Assembly (NCBI RefSeq): GCF_000377745.1
Contig: NZ_KB898709.1
Coordinates: 253,001-317,000 of the forward strand
Reading direction: 5' to 3'
Source of the DNA: Gilvimarinus chinensis DSM 19667
GTDB lineage: Bacteria; Pseudomonadota; Gammaproteobacteria; Pseudomonadales; Cellvibrionaceae
Length of the DNA stretch: 64,000 bases
The notes beneath the pieces were generated by a model. That model did not search any database. It had not been told where the DNA came from and saw nothing but the letters and a program-made list of their open reading frames with translations. The first letter of the stretch is position 1. Every line of letters starts with the position of its first letter. A program made the position numbers and the translations under genes. Shown piece by piece: positions 9,751 through 17,432 of this stretch.

Positions 9751-10401
9751 ATGGCCTGCAAAGAGCACAGACTGAACTCACCCATAACGAATTCCCACCA
9801 TTATTCTATGCAAAGATCAGCCAAGCTGCAGACATTTTTTGACGCGCTATACCAAAGCTTTGCCCGTGCAAAACCAAGCGCAGAAGTGACCGCTCTTGCC
9901 GAGAAGCTGTTTACCAGACTGGAAGTACCCGGCGACCAACACGCACCGCAACCGCAAAACTTACCGGTCTGCCGCTTTCTGCAACCCGCTATAGACTCAG
10001 CTGTAGACAGCGGCGGGGCCACAGCCAAACTCGCCACAGCGCTTGGTGATATCACGCCCCAGCTTGCTTGGACGCCCATACCCTCTTACACCGAACGGGA
10101 AGATACGCTAACCGACCGGCGCGCCAACGCCGAGGTAGTTGGCAGCAGAGGTTTAGAGCTAAGGCAGGATATACGCATTGGGGTCAGTCTGTTAGCGCCG
10201 CATTCGCTCTACCCCGACCACCAACACCCGCCAGAGGAAATCTATGCCGTATTATCCCCCGGGCAATGGCGGCAGGAAAATGGCCCCTGGCACTCCCCTG
10301 GCATTGGTGGGACTGTGCATAACACTCCGCACATTGTGCACAGCATGCGCTCGGCAAGCGCACCCTTACTAGCCGTATGGTGTCTGTGGAAAGGTGAATA
10401 A
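9751..10401 (+). CDS. DddL-like DMSP lyase (cupin)
   Basis: 216 residues from the first ATG; ATG at 9808 (MQRSAKLQ) is an alternative and neither has a strong ribosome site. The C-terminal cupin carries the metal set expected for the family: HQHPPEEIYAVLSPGQW with His157, His159, Glu163 and catalytic-type Tyr165, then HNTPHIVHSM with His197 as fourth ligand, and the ending LLAVWCLW. DddL-type lyases cleave dimethylsulfoniopropionate to DMS and acrylate. True substrate needs proof because related cupins act on other compounds. No acrylate-handling genes are adjacent. The neighbour ectD also handles an osmolyte. Confidence 0.7.
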   Translation: MACKEHRLNSPITNSHHYSMQRSAKLQTFFDALYQSFARAKPSAEVTALAEKLFTRLEVPGDQHAPQPQNLPVCRFLQPAIDSAVDSGGATAKLATALGDITPQLAWTPIPSYTEREDTLTDRRANAEVVGSRGLELRQDIRIGVSLLAPHSLYPDHQHPPEEIYAVLSPGQWRQENGPWHSPGIGGTVHNTPHIVHSMRSASAPLLAVWCLWKGE

Positions 10402-10403
10402 GA

Positions 10404-10450
10404 GGGTGCAAACGTTAGCGCACTCCGACAACAGATTAACTAACGCACCC
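10404..10450 (+). terminator. Possible stem-loop after the DMSP-lyase-like gene
   Basis: GGGTGC...GTTAG pairs with CTAAC-GCACCC about 20 nt later (with a 4-nt bulge), starting 3 bp after the stop codon. Two short stems around a bulge could act as a terminator; there is no T-run. The rest of the gap to ectD (10451-10653) holds nothing recognisable. Confidence 0.35.
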
Positions 10451-10653
10451 AGCAACCAAAAACGCCCACTGGCAAAACCATTGGTTTTCTGTAAGCGCTC
10501 TGCGAATCACGCAGCGGCGCAATAACAACTGAGAACGTTGAGTGACATTAACCTTCCGTGAAGCACGATAGTACAGGCCTGCGAGAATTCACAACGCCAG
10601 ACCTGATTCCAATACTCCTTCACCTCCAACCGCTACTCTTCAGATACTTTCCG

Positions 10654-11592
10654 TTACCCCATATTAGCGGCCGGCCGACTTGTCTTTGCTCTTGATTGGG
10701 GAAAATCCACTCTGGACCCCCGCGACGCCAGAAACTCGGGCCGGGGTATGGTTCCCGCATAGGGCGCTTCTAAACTATTCTCTACACTATTGAAAACAAA
10801 AAACGCGTTAGCTCTGGACCACGGAGAAAGATTCTTCTGCGACGCGTGAAGGGTGTTGCAATCAAATATTAACAACGACCCTGCTCCCCCGGTGGGTGCA
10901 GAAATTCCGCCGCTATTAATCAACGTCTCTAACGAATCTTCGTCCGGCACGCCAATTTTCTGATTTTTTAACGACTGCTTCCAATTCCCAGAAGGTGTAA
11001 GACCTTGGCAGGGAACGTGATATTCATGGGACCCGGGAACCAGCATTAAAGGCCCATTAAAGGCGGTGTTGTCGGTCAACATCAAGGAAACGCTGAGCGC
11101 GCGCATAGAGGGCATTCCATCTTCTGAGTGCCAGGTTTCAAAATCCGAGTGCCAATTAAAACCGTTGCCGACAAATCCGGGCTTAGCATTTATGCGCGAT
11201 TGGTGAATGTAGACATCGCTTCCGAGTATCTGACGCACCATACCCAGAATCAGTTTCTCTTTGGTAAGCGCCTCAAACTCTTTAGAAATCTCGTGAACAC
11301 CGAAAACCGAGCGAAGACTACCGGTATCCCCATCGCGAATCATTTGCTCCGAGTCCACACCACCGGGAAACTTTTCCAGTGAGGCCAAATTATTCAACAA
11401 CCCTTGCATAATCGGCGTGCTTGAAAACAGGTTTTCAAACCACAAAAAGCCGTCCCTTTCAAAGCATTGAAGATGGTGCTCGCTAAGTGGGCCCTGATCC
11501 CTTTTATTCTTAGCGCTGTGGACAATAGGATCGCGCCGCGGAATCATACTTAATCGGCGCTCAGTCCTCGTTGGATAACGATCAGTTAACAT
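10654..11592 (-). CDS. ectD: Ectoine hydroxylase
   Basis: 312 residues, a normal length for EctD, an Fe(II)/2-oxoglutarate dioxygenase that makes 5-hydroxyectoine. The family signature NWHSDFETWHSEDGMPSMRA supplies the iron ligands His148 and Asp150. The third ligand is His249 in DCNTLHAS. The N-terminus DRYPTR...RRDPIVH is also typical. AAGGATTTGTT precedes the ATG. No ectABC genes are in the window, so the substrate comes from genes elsewhere or from uptake. The Crp/Fnr regulator is divergently transcribed 271 bp away and could control it. Confidence 0.93.
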   Translation of the reverse strand: MLTDRYPTRTERRLSMIPRRDPIVHSAKNKRDQGPLSEHHLQCFERDGFLWFENLFSSTPIMQGLLNNLASLEKFPGGVDSEQMIRDGDTGSLRSVFGVHEISKEFEALTKEKLILGMVRQILGSDVYIHQSRINAKPGFVGNGFNWHSDFETWHSEDGMPSMRALSVSLMLTDNTAFNGPLMLVPGSHEYHVPCQGLTPSGNWKQSLKNQKIGVPDEDSLETLINSGGISAPTGGAGSLLIFDCNTLHASQKNLSPWSRANAFFVFNSVENSLEAPYAGTIPRPEFLASRGSRVDFPQSRAKTSRPAANMG

Positions 11593-11863
11593 AACAAATC
11601 CTTCTTGGCTTAGAAATATGGCGCACTCTACGCGCTTTCCAACGATTTTCCATAACCTAAGTTAACCGCCCAACTGGATCACCCTTTCTACGACAAATCC
11701 GTCAGTTTTTATAAATATTTAACATTCAATAACATAGGTTTTTGCAATAACTCTTCCGGCAGATCGGAACCTCAGGCGGTTTTAGTGGGTATGTTTGTTA
11801 GCATTTTTGCTGATTAATCTTTAATATTTAGGGTTTATCCCTCTCCAGAAAGGCATTAATAGA

Positions 11864-12595
11864 GTGAGCAAAAGCTGTATTCTTAAACATTTTGGAAGTT
11901 ATGCAGAGCTAGAACCTTGCCACGAGGACTTGCTTTGCTCTTTAGAAAAAAGCCCCCGAAAAATTAACGCTGAAACCGTCCTGTGCCATGAAGGGGATAT
12001 CGCCGAAGCATTTTATACCGTGCTAAGCGGTTGGTTATTTTCTTACCGAAACATGGAAGATGGCACCCGTCAGGTTTTAGACATTTTCGTTCCGGGGGAT
12101 GTTATTGGCTTACGAGAGTTCGCCTTCACTCACCGTCTTACCAGCGTCGCGGCGCTTACAGAAGCAGAGGTGTGCGAATTTCCTAAGTCACGGATGGCAG
12201 AGATTTTTAGCAACTCCGTACTGTTATCCAGCCTTTTCTTCGCTATCGGAGCGCGCGAACAAGCGGTATTACTGGAGCGATTGGTCAATTTAGGAAGGCG
12301 CTCTGCAACACAGAAGCTCGCACACCTAACCTTAGAGCTGCTCTCGCGACTGGAGCGCACCAACACGTTTTCGCAAAACGAATTCAGAATGCCCCTGCCC
12401 CAGCATGTATTAGCGGACGCTCTGGGCCTAAGCACCGTGCACGTCAGCCGAACCTTTACCGAGCTGAAAGAGGAAGGCCTGATGTTCAGGGATAACAACC
12501 ATATACAAATTCCCAATATAAAACGGCTTAAAGACTTTGCCGGTTTCAGCCCTTATTACTTAAACGAATCTGTACCTCTGGATTCGCGCAACTAA
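11864..12595 (+). CDS. Crp/Fnr-family transcriptional regulator
   Basis: 243 residues from a GTG with AGAAAGG upstream. An N-terminal cyclic-nucleotide-binding-type beta-barrel (about residues 20-130; EGDIAEAFYTVLSGWL, RQVLDIFVPGDVIGL) is followed by a winged helix whose recognition region is LADALGLSTVHVSRTFTELKEEGL. Four cysteines at 5, 19, 25 and 41 do not follow the FNR iron-sulfur spacing, so oxygen sensing is not indicated. It is divergent from ectD; osmotic or envelope-stress control of ectD is an inference from position only. Confidence 0.88.
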   Translation: MSKSCILKHFGSYAELEPCHEDLLCSLEKSPRKINAETVLCHEGDIAEAFYTVLSGWLFSYRNMEDGTRQVLDIFVPGDVIGLREFAFTHRLTSVAALTEAEVCEFPKSRMAEIFSNSVLLSSLFFAIGAREQAVLLERLVNLGRRSATQKLAHLTLELLSRLERTNTFSQNEFRMPLPQHVLADALGLSTVHVSRTFTELKEEGLMFRDNNHIQIPNIKRLKDFAGFSPYYLNESVPLDSRN

Positions 12596-12790
12596 ATTCA
12601 AAGAATATACAAATAGCGTCTAGTCTGATCTCTTTTCTTTCCATCAAACATCAGCGACTCTGACGCTATTAATCTCCAGCAATCCGATCATGGAAATCAT
12701 CTTAGCGGCCAACAGAAAAACTCACAGCCAAGGCCTGAAGCCGGTCTTTTCCCTAACCTGTTGCTTATCACACAGCATAAGCCAGATGAA

Positions 12791-14485
12791 TTAATCACAG
12801 GCATTTGAATCTACATCTGCATTCGGCAAATGAGCTTGCAGATTAATTACCTGCTGGCAAGATACTGGATTGTCGAATAATCCAACATCTTCCAACGACG
12901 TTAACTCGTAAAGCGCACTCACATCATTAATTTGATTATTACTGATCTGTAACCCAGTCAAATTCGAAAGAGATTCTAAAGGGCCGATTTCTATAATTTC
13001 ATTGGTATTCAGACGTAAGTCTATTAAATTGGTTAAACCTGAAAGTGCGGATATATCACTGACTGCATTGCCATCAAGCCATAACTCAGTCAGCTTCTCC
13101 AGAGTAGACAAGGGGCTGATATCGGTTATTTGATTATTATCAATCCGCAAATAATCCAAGTGAGTAAGCGCAGATAGCACGCCAATATCACTGACTCGGT
13201 TGCTACCGAGCAGAAGCCTCTTCAAGCCTGTTAAACCAGCTAAAGCGTCCACACTTGTAATCTGATTGTTGTGAACGTATAAATCAGAGATTTTCGTTAA
13301 AAAGGCTATAGCACTGAGATCATTAATCTGGTTATTGTTTAGAGACAGGATGGTAAGATCAGTTAAGTTCGATAGCGCACCGATATCGCTGACTTGGTTA
13401 TCGTTAAGGTGCAGTGTTATTAAGTTTTTTAGGTTGGATAATGCACCGACATCATTAATGCTGTTACTGCCAACATGCAATTCAGTCAGATTAACCAAAT
13501 TACCGACAGCACTGATGTCACTGATGTCGTTTCCGGCAATTCTTAATGTTAGCAACTGTGTCAGGTCAGATAGCGCACCGACATCCTTCACATCATTGTA
13601 CAATAACTTTAATGCGGTTAAATTTTTCAAACCTGAAAGCGCGCCAATGTTATCCACTTTATTGTAATTTAAATCTAAATCGGACAGCTTTGTTAACGCA
13701 GATAATACGCTGATATCACTGATATTATTTGAGCTGATATTTAAATTCGTTAAATTTGTTAGTGCAGATAGAGCCTCAATATTAGAGAAATTTGTTCCTT
13801 CAACATTCAGAGAGATTATTTTTTCTAGTGTTTCTATATTATCCCCCTTGATAGAACCACTGTACCTTAGGTTTAAGTGCGAGAGGTTCGTTAAATTTGA
13901 TAGCGCCTCCACATCGCCAAGCGCATTGTTACCTAGCCCTAAGCTCTTCAACCCTGTCAAATCAGCTAAAGCATCTATGGTAGTAATATCATTGTAGTTA
14001 AGGGATAACACCACCAAATTGGTTAAACTCTCTAAAGCGCCAACATTATCGATACTGTTATTAGAAAGCATCAACTCAGTAAGACTGGTAAGATTCGATA
14101 ACTCGCTGATATCTTCGATCCAATTACCACTCAGATCCAGACTTTTTAGATGAGACAGCGCTTCAACACCATCAAGCTTTACGATTTTATTATTATCCCC
14201 TACCGTCTCGAGGTTATTACAATTCAGGCTTACCATTTCACTGACATAAACCCACCCATACAAGCTGGCAGTATCAGCAACACAGGCAGATAAAGTTTCA
14301 TCCACGAAGCTCAGGTCTGAGATTACAGCTGTAAATGAAGATGAAAGATTTTCCTCCACACCACCCTCACCGCCACCACAACTAACCAGCAGTGAAACTC
14401 CTACTGCCGCGCACAGCTTTTGGGGCTTGACTAAAAAGAGGGAAAACTTACCTACCATAAGGCTAAATTTATTGTAAATATCCAT
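12791..14485 (-). CDS. Leucine-rich-repeat lipoprotein (internalin-like)
   Basis: 564 residues. A signal peptide ends in the lipobox LVSC (Cys36) followed by a Gly-rich stretch, so the protein should be lipid anchored. From about residue 90 to 545 there are roughly 20 tandem repeats of 22 residues with the SDS22/internalin pattern xxLxxLxxLxLxxNxIxDI. One unit (about the fifth, RYSGSIKGDN) is degenerate. A small Cys-containing cap (PVSCQQV...DSNACD) ends the protein. GGAAGG precedes the ATG. LRR arrays are binding surfaces; ligand and role (adhesion, prey or host contact, glycan binding) are unknown. It borders the cassette array but has no attC-like site of its own. Confidence 0.85.
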   Translation of the reverse strand: MDIYNKFSLMVGKFSLFLVKPQKLCAAVGVSLLVSCGGGEGGVEENLSSSFTAVISDLSFVDETLSACVADTASLYGWVYVSEMVSLNCNNLETVGDNNKIVKLDGVEALSHLKSLDLSGNWIEDISELSNLTSLTELMLSNNSIDNVGALESLTNLVVLSLNYNDITTIDALADLTGLKSLGLGNNALGDVEALSNLTNLSHLNLRYSGSIKGDNIETLEKIISLNVEGTNFSNIEALSALTNLTNLNISSNNISDISVLSALTKLSDLDLNYNKVDNIGALSGLKNLTALKLLYNDVKDVGALSDLTQLLTLRIAGNDISDISAVGNLVNLTELHVGSNSINDVGALSNLKNLITLHLNDNQVSDIGALSNLTDLTILSLNNNQINDLSAIAFLTKISDLYVHNNQITSVDALAGLTGLKRLLLGSNRVSDIGVLSALTHLDYLRIDNNQITDISPLSTLEKLTELWLDGNAVSDISALSGLTNLIDLRLNTNEIIEIGPLESLSNLTGLQISNNQINDVSALYELTSLEDVGLFDNPVSCQQVINLQAHLPNADVDSNACD

Positions 14486-14564
14486 ATCCCACCTTCCTAA
14501 AATTAATAATAGCCCACGCGGGCCAAACCTACATTTAGCGCCAATTTATTAGGCATATAGGATA

Positions 14565-14577
14565 AAATCTTGACTTA
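14565..14577 (+). repeat. Single copy of the AAATCTTGACTTA motif
   Basis: AAATCTTGACTTA occurs here exactly as in both arms of the inverted-repeat element at 15774-15877, within a more degenerate context (AGGATA before it instead of AGGGTC). It may be half of a decayed element at the edge of the cassette array. The remaining 14486-14700 sequence holds only this and the attC-like site. Confidence 0.45.
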
Positions 14578-14670
14578 ATAATAGGTTCAACTTTCACACT
14601 CTTCTTGTTCGGTAAGATTCACAGCCAAAAACCTGCGGCCGGCTTTGTTCGCACCAAGGTGATTTGCAGG

Positions 14671-14707
14671 GCTTAACCCCGAACCTACTTTAAAACGGTT
14701 GTTAGGT
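14671..14707 (-). other. Short attC-like site
   Basis: Read on the minus strand the site runs from ACCTAAC to GTTAAGC, exact matches to the inverse core RYYYAAC and core GTTRRRY of integron attC sites. AACC and GGTT are the inner pairing arms. At 37 bp it is shorter than ordinary attC sites (about 57 bp or more), so it may be truncated. The GTTA end overlaps the stop codon of the 14702 gene, as in the other sites of this array. Confidence 0.45.
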
Positions 14708-15040
14708 TAATTCATTAACAACGAGCCAATGTAGAAGATGAACACAGGAAAAAGACAAAATAAAAATGGCGAAAACCCAAAATTGCTCCCCCCAGTTAAT
14801 CTTAGAAACCCACGAGGCGTCGCGTGGAAAAAAAGATAATCGGGGATGCCTTAAAGCGAAAAATCCCGAAACCAGAATCACAGCTAAAACTAGCCACTGC
14901 AACCCAATATGCTTGGTAGACTCTAGCATCAAGGATGCGCCCCCGGCCAGAAATCCGAGAAGTGTAGATTTTAGCTCTCGCACTAAATCACCTAATAGCC
15001 TATTAAGAAGAGAAGTGGTCAGATACCGACAGACGACCAT
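14702..15040 (-). CDS. Cassette-like small membrane protein, unknown
   Basis: 112 residues with two to three hydrophobic segments (about 25-40, 47-63 and 86-106). No family recognised. It is framed by attC-like sequences on both sides: one meets its stop codon and another abuts its ATG directly, the compact arrangement seen in integron cassettes. There is no visible ribosome site between the upstream attC and the ATG, so expression may be weak or depend on read-through. Confidence 0.5.
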   Translation of the reverse strand: MVVCRYLTTSLLNRLLGDLVRELKSTLLGFLAGGASLMLESTKHIGLQWLVLAVILVSGFFALRHPRLSFFPRDASWVSKINWGEQFWVFAIFILSFSCVHLLHWLVVNELT

Positions 15041-15075
15041 ACTTAAGCGTGTTATTTTTACACACTTTGTTATGC
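15041..15075 (-). other. Short attC-like site
   Basis: On the minus strand GCATAAC is followed by AAAGTGTGT, a 6-7 nt loop, ACACGCTT and CTTAAGT, i.e. an R-L-loop-L-R arrangement with one change from GTTRRRY. It shares the CTTTGTTA boundary (plus strand) with the neighbouring sites and begins 2 bp past the stop codon of the 15078 gene. It is only 35 bp long, so function is doubtful; it could also act as a terminator hairpin. Confidence 0.45.
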
Positions 15076-15077
15076 AC

Positions 15078-15629
15078 TTACCAAAGTCTAATTTTTAAAT
15101 TGAACCGCTCACTTAATAAGAACTGCTTTAGCTCCAAAAAATCGTTGGTTTCCCTCTGCCCATTATTCATTAATATAATTGAACTGGAGGACCTTTCTTT
15201 AAAGTGTATTTCAAATATTTTTGGAAGTTTCCTATAAATTATAAAATCAAGCTCACTGTAACTATGGCTAGATGAGCCTCCATCTTTAGATAAAATTGAA
15301 ATTCCACCATCATTAAATTGAAATGTTTTTATAAAGAGGCATCTATATTTGAACAAATAGTACGACCCCTTAGCACACAAAAAACTCATTGCTAAAGAGA
15401 TCAGCAGCCACAATGGTGTTTGTACTGGCATTTTCTGCAACATATTATCAATATCAAATATTGAGAGAGCAAACAAGCCAGAAAATAAAAGTGTAAGAAT
15501 TGCCATGGATATCCCACCAAAATATTTCATAAAATACCCAAGCCAACCATATGAGTAGGAAATCCTCATATATCTCCCCACCGTGCATAGCAGTTCATTA
15601 AAATACGAATTGAATATTTCGTCTGACAA
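15078..15629 (-). CDS. Cassette-like two-TM protein with C-terminal beta domain
   Basis: 183 residues, visibly AT-rich. Two TM helices (about residues 32-55 and 68-86) are followed by a cytoplasmic region of alternating hydrophobic residues (DGGISILSKDGG...LDFIIYRKLPKIFEIHF...SSIILMNNG), suggesting a small PH-like or YcxB-like beta domain. That identification is tentative; no family motif is certain. It is in the same orientation as all other genes of the array and ends at an attC-like site. Confidence 0.5.
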   Translation of the reverse strand: MSDEIFNSYFNELLCTVGRYMRISYSYGWLGYFMKYFGGISMAILTLLFSGLFALSIFDIDNMLQKMPVQTPLWLLISLAMSFLCAKGSYYLFKYRCLFIKTFQFNDGGISILSKDGGSSSHSYSELDFIIYRKLPKIFEIHFKERSSSSIILMNNGQRETNDFLELKQFLLSERFNLKIRLW

Positions 15630-15724
15630 CCTAGCTTTTATAAAATTTATTAAACACTTGAATCGGGTTTCTGCTCGTTCACAACTGAGCCCAACGGGCG
15701 CTTACTACGAAGTCGACTCCCCCC

Positions 15725-15763
15725 TACTACTGCGCCGAGTGGAGGCTGATTTCAGTGGGTAAG
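15725..15763 (+). repeat. Partial, diverged copy of the dispersed repeat
   Basis: TGCGCCGAGTGGAGGC followed by TGATTTCAGTGGGTAAG resembles the end of the dispersed repeat (GAGCCGAACGGAGGC, then CTATTTTAGTGGTTGAG at about 21.93-21.96 kb). It is about 70% alike by eye and is a fragment only. It lies in the 361-bp space 15630-15990, which otherwise contains the inverted-repeat element and a possible tiny lipoprotein gene. Confidence 0.4.
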
Positions 15764-15773
15764 CAAACAAGGA

Positions 15774-15877
15774 GCTATAGGGTCAAATCTTGACTTATCT
15801 TATTCAAACCACAGGCCACTTCATAGGCGCAGCCGAGCCACTTAATATTTCTTAAGTCAAGATTTGACCCCATTAGC
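15774..15877. repeat. Inverted-repeat element (MITE/REP-like)
   Basis: Perfect 18-bp arms GGGTCAAATCTTGACTTA (15780-15797) and its reverse complement (15853-15870). The arms extend imperfectly outwards (AGCTATA / ATTAGCT) to about 24 bp and enclose about 55 bp that encode nothing. A similar single motif is at 14565. Motifs of this kind are often found with REP-associated (Y1) transposases, but no transposase is in the window; that link is from memory. Confidence 0.65.
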
Positions 15878-15881
15878 TCTC

Positions 15882-15971
15882 TTATGACCTAGATGAGCAA
15901 CCAACTACAACTAGCAGAACTAATACTATAAATATTTTTAGCATGCAGCGACCAAAAGGTTTAATACTCAT
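15882..15971 (-). CDS. Possible 29-residue small lipoprotein
   Basis: The frame MSIKPFGRCMLKIFIV... continues with a Leu/Val-rich helix and ends VVVGCSSRS, a convincing lipobox (V-V-G-C) with a five-residue mature tail beginning at Cys. It resembles entericidin-type or bacteriocin-release-type peptides in plan. Translation could start at the internal ATG (MLKIFIV), giving 20 residues. It lies 19 bp past the stop of the 15991 gene and directly before the inverted-repeat element. No clear ribosome site; evidence is the lipobox alone. Confidence 0.35.
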   Translation of the reverse strand: MSIKPFGRCMLKIFIVLVLLVVVGCSSRS

Positions 15972-15990
15972 AGAAACGCCTGCCATGCAA

Positions 15991-16329
15991 TTAGTCACTA
16001 TATGGCTTTGCCATTAAAGGCTTAGCTGGATTTTTGTATATATACCACCCCGCCACAATCAATAACGGAACGTAAAAATAGATCTGAGAGACTCCTGTAA
16101 ATTCTTCTAGCTTCCAAATCACCCCAAAGACTAAAAATACGAAAATCAATGCAACCGCTTGATTTATTGCCATCCCGCCTAATGCTGAACCCACACCTTG
16201 TTTTCTAGGGTCTCTTAGAAAAATTTTACAAGACGGACAGCCAAATGATTTTTCTTTAATCCGCCAATCTTCACAGATAGCCGTTCTTTCTGTGAAGATA
16301 TGGCTGCACTTAGCACATTGAAACTTCAT
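15991..16329 (-). CDS. Zinc-ribbon membrane protein, unknown
   Basis: 112 residues. An N-terminal zinc ribbon is evident: CAKC at 5-8 and CPSC about 25 residues later, with an extra Cys between. Two TM helices follow (about 57-74 and 84-101) and a short polar tail. AGGTGAGGTCAAC precedes the ATG. No homologous family is recognised. It is one of the small single-orientation genes of the cassette-like array, with an attC-like site just upstream but none recognisable after its stop. Confidence 0.55.
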   Translation of the reverse strand: MKFQCAKCSHIFTERTAICEDWRIKEKSFGCPSCKIFLRDPRKQGVGSALGGMAINQAVALIFVFLVFGVIWKLEEFTGVSQIYFYVPLLIVAGWYIYKNPAKPLMAKPYSD

Positions 16330-16396
16330 GTTGACCTCACCTTTCGCTCCATATATCCGCGCGACGACTGGCAGCCTGCCTTTTCAAGGCCGACGC

Positions 16397-16504
16397 CAAT
16401 AACGCCGCCATTATTACCGGCGAATTGTAGTTGATTGTATTTTTATACTACACGACATAAAAGCCAAGCGACGGAAATGGAATCCATAGATAGCTTTGTT
16501 AAAT
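16397..16504 (-). other. attC-like site
   Basis: Minus-strand ATTTAAC (perfect RYYYAAC) followed by AAAGCTAT, ending in GGCGGCGTTATTG. Its plus-strand ends, CAATAACGCCGCC and ATAGCTTTGTTAAAT, share AACGCC and CTTTGTTA with the neighbouring sites. At 108 bp it is within the normal attC size range. It includes the stop codon of the 16499 gene. The distal core is imperfect (GTTATTG). Confidence 0.55.
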
Positions 16505-16951
16505 TCTGCGTTTTGGCCAAACTATTTCTTTTCCATCTTTCGTATATTCTGGATACATTGTAACTGCCGTAACAGCACCATCTTGCACCCAGAAAGACAT
16601 CTCCTTTTCTGGGCAACGATATTCATCAATTGATAAATCAAACTCCTCGTCTAGTTTTGCTGATGGAAAACGCAGTTTCAGCTCTGACACGCTCAAACCA
16701 ACTATTGCAAGTTTATTATATAGACACTGGGCCGATTCACAGGTAATACTAGTGAGACGAAAATCATCTTCAGAATGGAAACTTAGTTCTACCCCTGGCG
16801 AGAAATACCAATCGACATCGCGATCTTCGGGATTTTCTTCGAGTGGAATAAATGTATCAATCGATTCGGGATCTCCCCAGACAGCTCTTACATCTGCCAT
16901 TGTTTGCCCAAAATAGACCTCCGCAACACCGATCTTAGGTTTTATATCCAT
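16499..16951 (-). CDS. Cassette-like hypothetical protein (150 aa)
   Basis: A soluble acidic protein without a signal peptide. It opens IGVAEVYFGQTMADVRAVWGDPE, a pattern seen in small beta-rich domains of the xxFGMxxxEVxxxLGxP type, and contains a Cys pair (CESAQC). No confident family. The gene is bracketed by attC-like sites: its stop overlaps one and its ATG follows another. It could be a stand-alone cassette protein, for instance an immunity-type protein, but this is a guess. Confidence 0.5.
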   Translation of the reverse strand: MDIKPKIGVAEVYFGQTMADVRAVWGDPESIDTFIPLEENPEDRDVDWYFSPGVELSFHSEDDFRLTSITCESAQCLYNKLAIVGLSVSELKLRFPSAKLDEEFDLSIDEYRCPEKEMSFWVQDGAVTAVTMYPEYTKDGKEIVWPKRRI

Positions 16952-16955
16952 AGGT

Positions 16956-17045
16956 ATTTAACGCCCCGCTAAACGACGAGCGTTAGCGAGTCCGGTGAAG
17001 ATCAAGTTTTTTACGGCCGTAACGAATTTAAGCGACTTGTTATAA
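16956..17045 (-). other. attC site
   Basis: 90 bp. The minus strand runs from TTATAAC, AAGTCGCTTAAA through CTCGCTAACGCTCGTCGTTTAGCGG to GTTAAAT, a perfect GTTRRRY core. The plus strand shows AACGCCCCGC at one end and GACTTGTTATAA at the other, matching the boundaries of the other sites. The asymmetric inner arms and internal unpaired bases are as expected of a folded attC. Confidence 0.7.
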
Positions 17046-17055
17046 TTACGTTCTT

Positions 17056-17331
17056 CTACCATACGATACTGCCTACAATTGAGCCAATAAAACCCAAAAA
17101 GCATATTCGGCTAAACCAAAGAAGCGGACCCAAACCACACCCCGCAGGCAAAGAGTTAGGATTTAGAATAAAAAGCCAATATTTAACTATGACCAACGGG
17201 TTCATTGACAAAGAGAAGAGCCCTGGACTTCCCAGCTTTTCATATAAATCGGGCTCCTGCTCCTTCATAGCTGAAAAAAGAACTCCATCTGCAATGATAC
17301 TCGACACAAAAAATAGAAAAACAAGGAGCAT
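17056..17331 (-). CDS. Cassette-like small membrane protein, unknown
   Basis: 91 residues with an N-terminal hydrophobic helix (LLVFLFFVSSIIADGVLF), a middle amphipathic stretch and C-terminal hydrophobic helices (about 43-55 and 66-90). No motif or family recognised. Single small gene between two attC sites in the same orientation as the rest of the array; its stop is 10 bp before the attC boundary. Confidence 0.5.
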   Translation of the reverse strand: MLLVFLFFVSSIIADGVLFSAMKEQEPDLYEKLGSPGLFSLSMNPLVIVKYWLFILNPNSLPAGCGLGPLLWFSRICFLGFIGSIVGSIVW

Positions 17332-17351
17332 AGTTTTAGTGCTTATAGCGC

Positions 17352-17432
17352 CGCCAACACAGGCCGAGCGATAGCAAGGTCCAGCCCAATGCGGTTTTTT
17401 GCATTGGGCGATTGTGCTTGGCTTTGTTATGC
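17352..17432 (-). other. attC site with strong internal hairpin
   Basis: 81 bp. The minus strand begins GCATAACAAAGCCAAGC and ends GCTCGGCCTGTGTTGGCG; AAAGCCAAGC pairs with GCTCGGCCT with two mismatches. The centre contains a perfect 9-bp hairpin GCCCAATGC / GCATTGGGC. The distal core GTTGGCG departs from GTTRRRY at two positions. It includes the stop codon of the 17427 gene. Confidence 0.65.

Noticed and set aside
11593-11863. Crp/Fnr-type operator between ectD and its divergent regulator
   Set aside because: No TGTGA-N6-TCACA or TTGAT-N4-ATCAA palindrome was found.
12791-14485. Regular DNA periodicity suggesting a CRISPR or satellite
   Set aside because: It is the 66-bp coding periodicity of leucine-rich repeats with no constant repeat-spacer structure.
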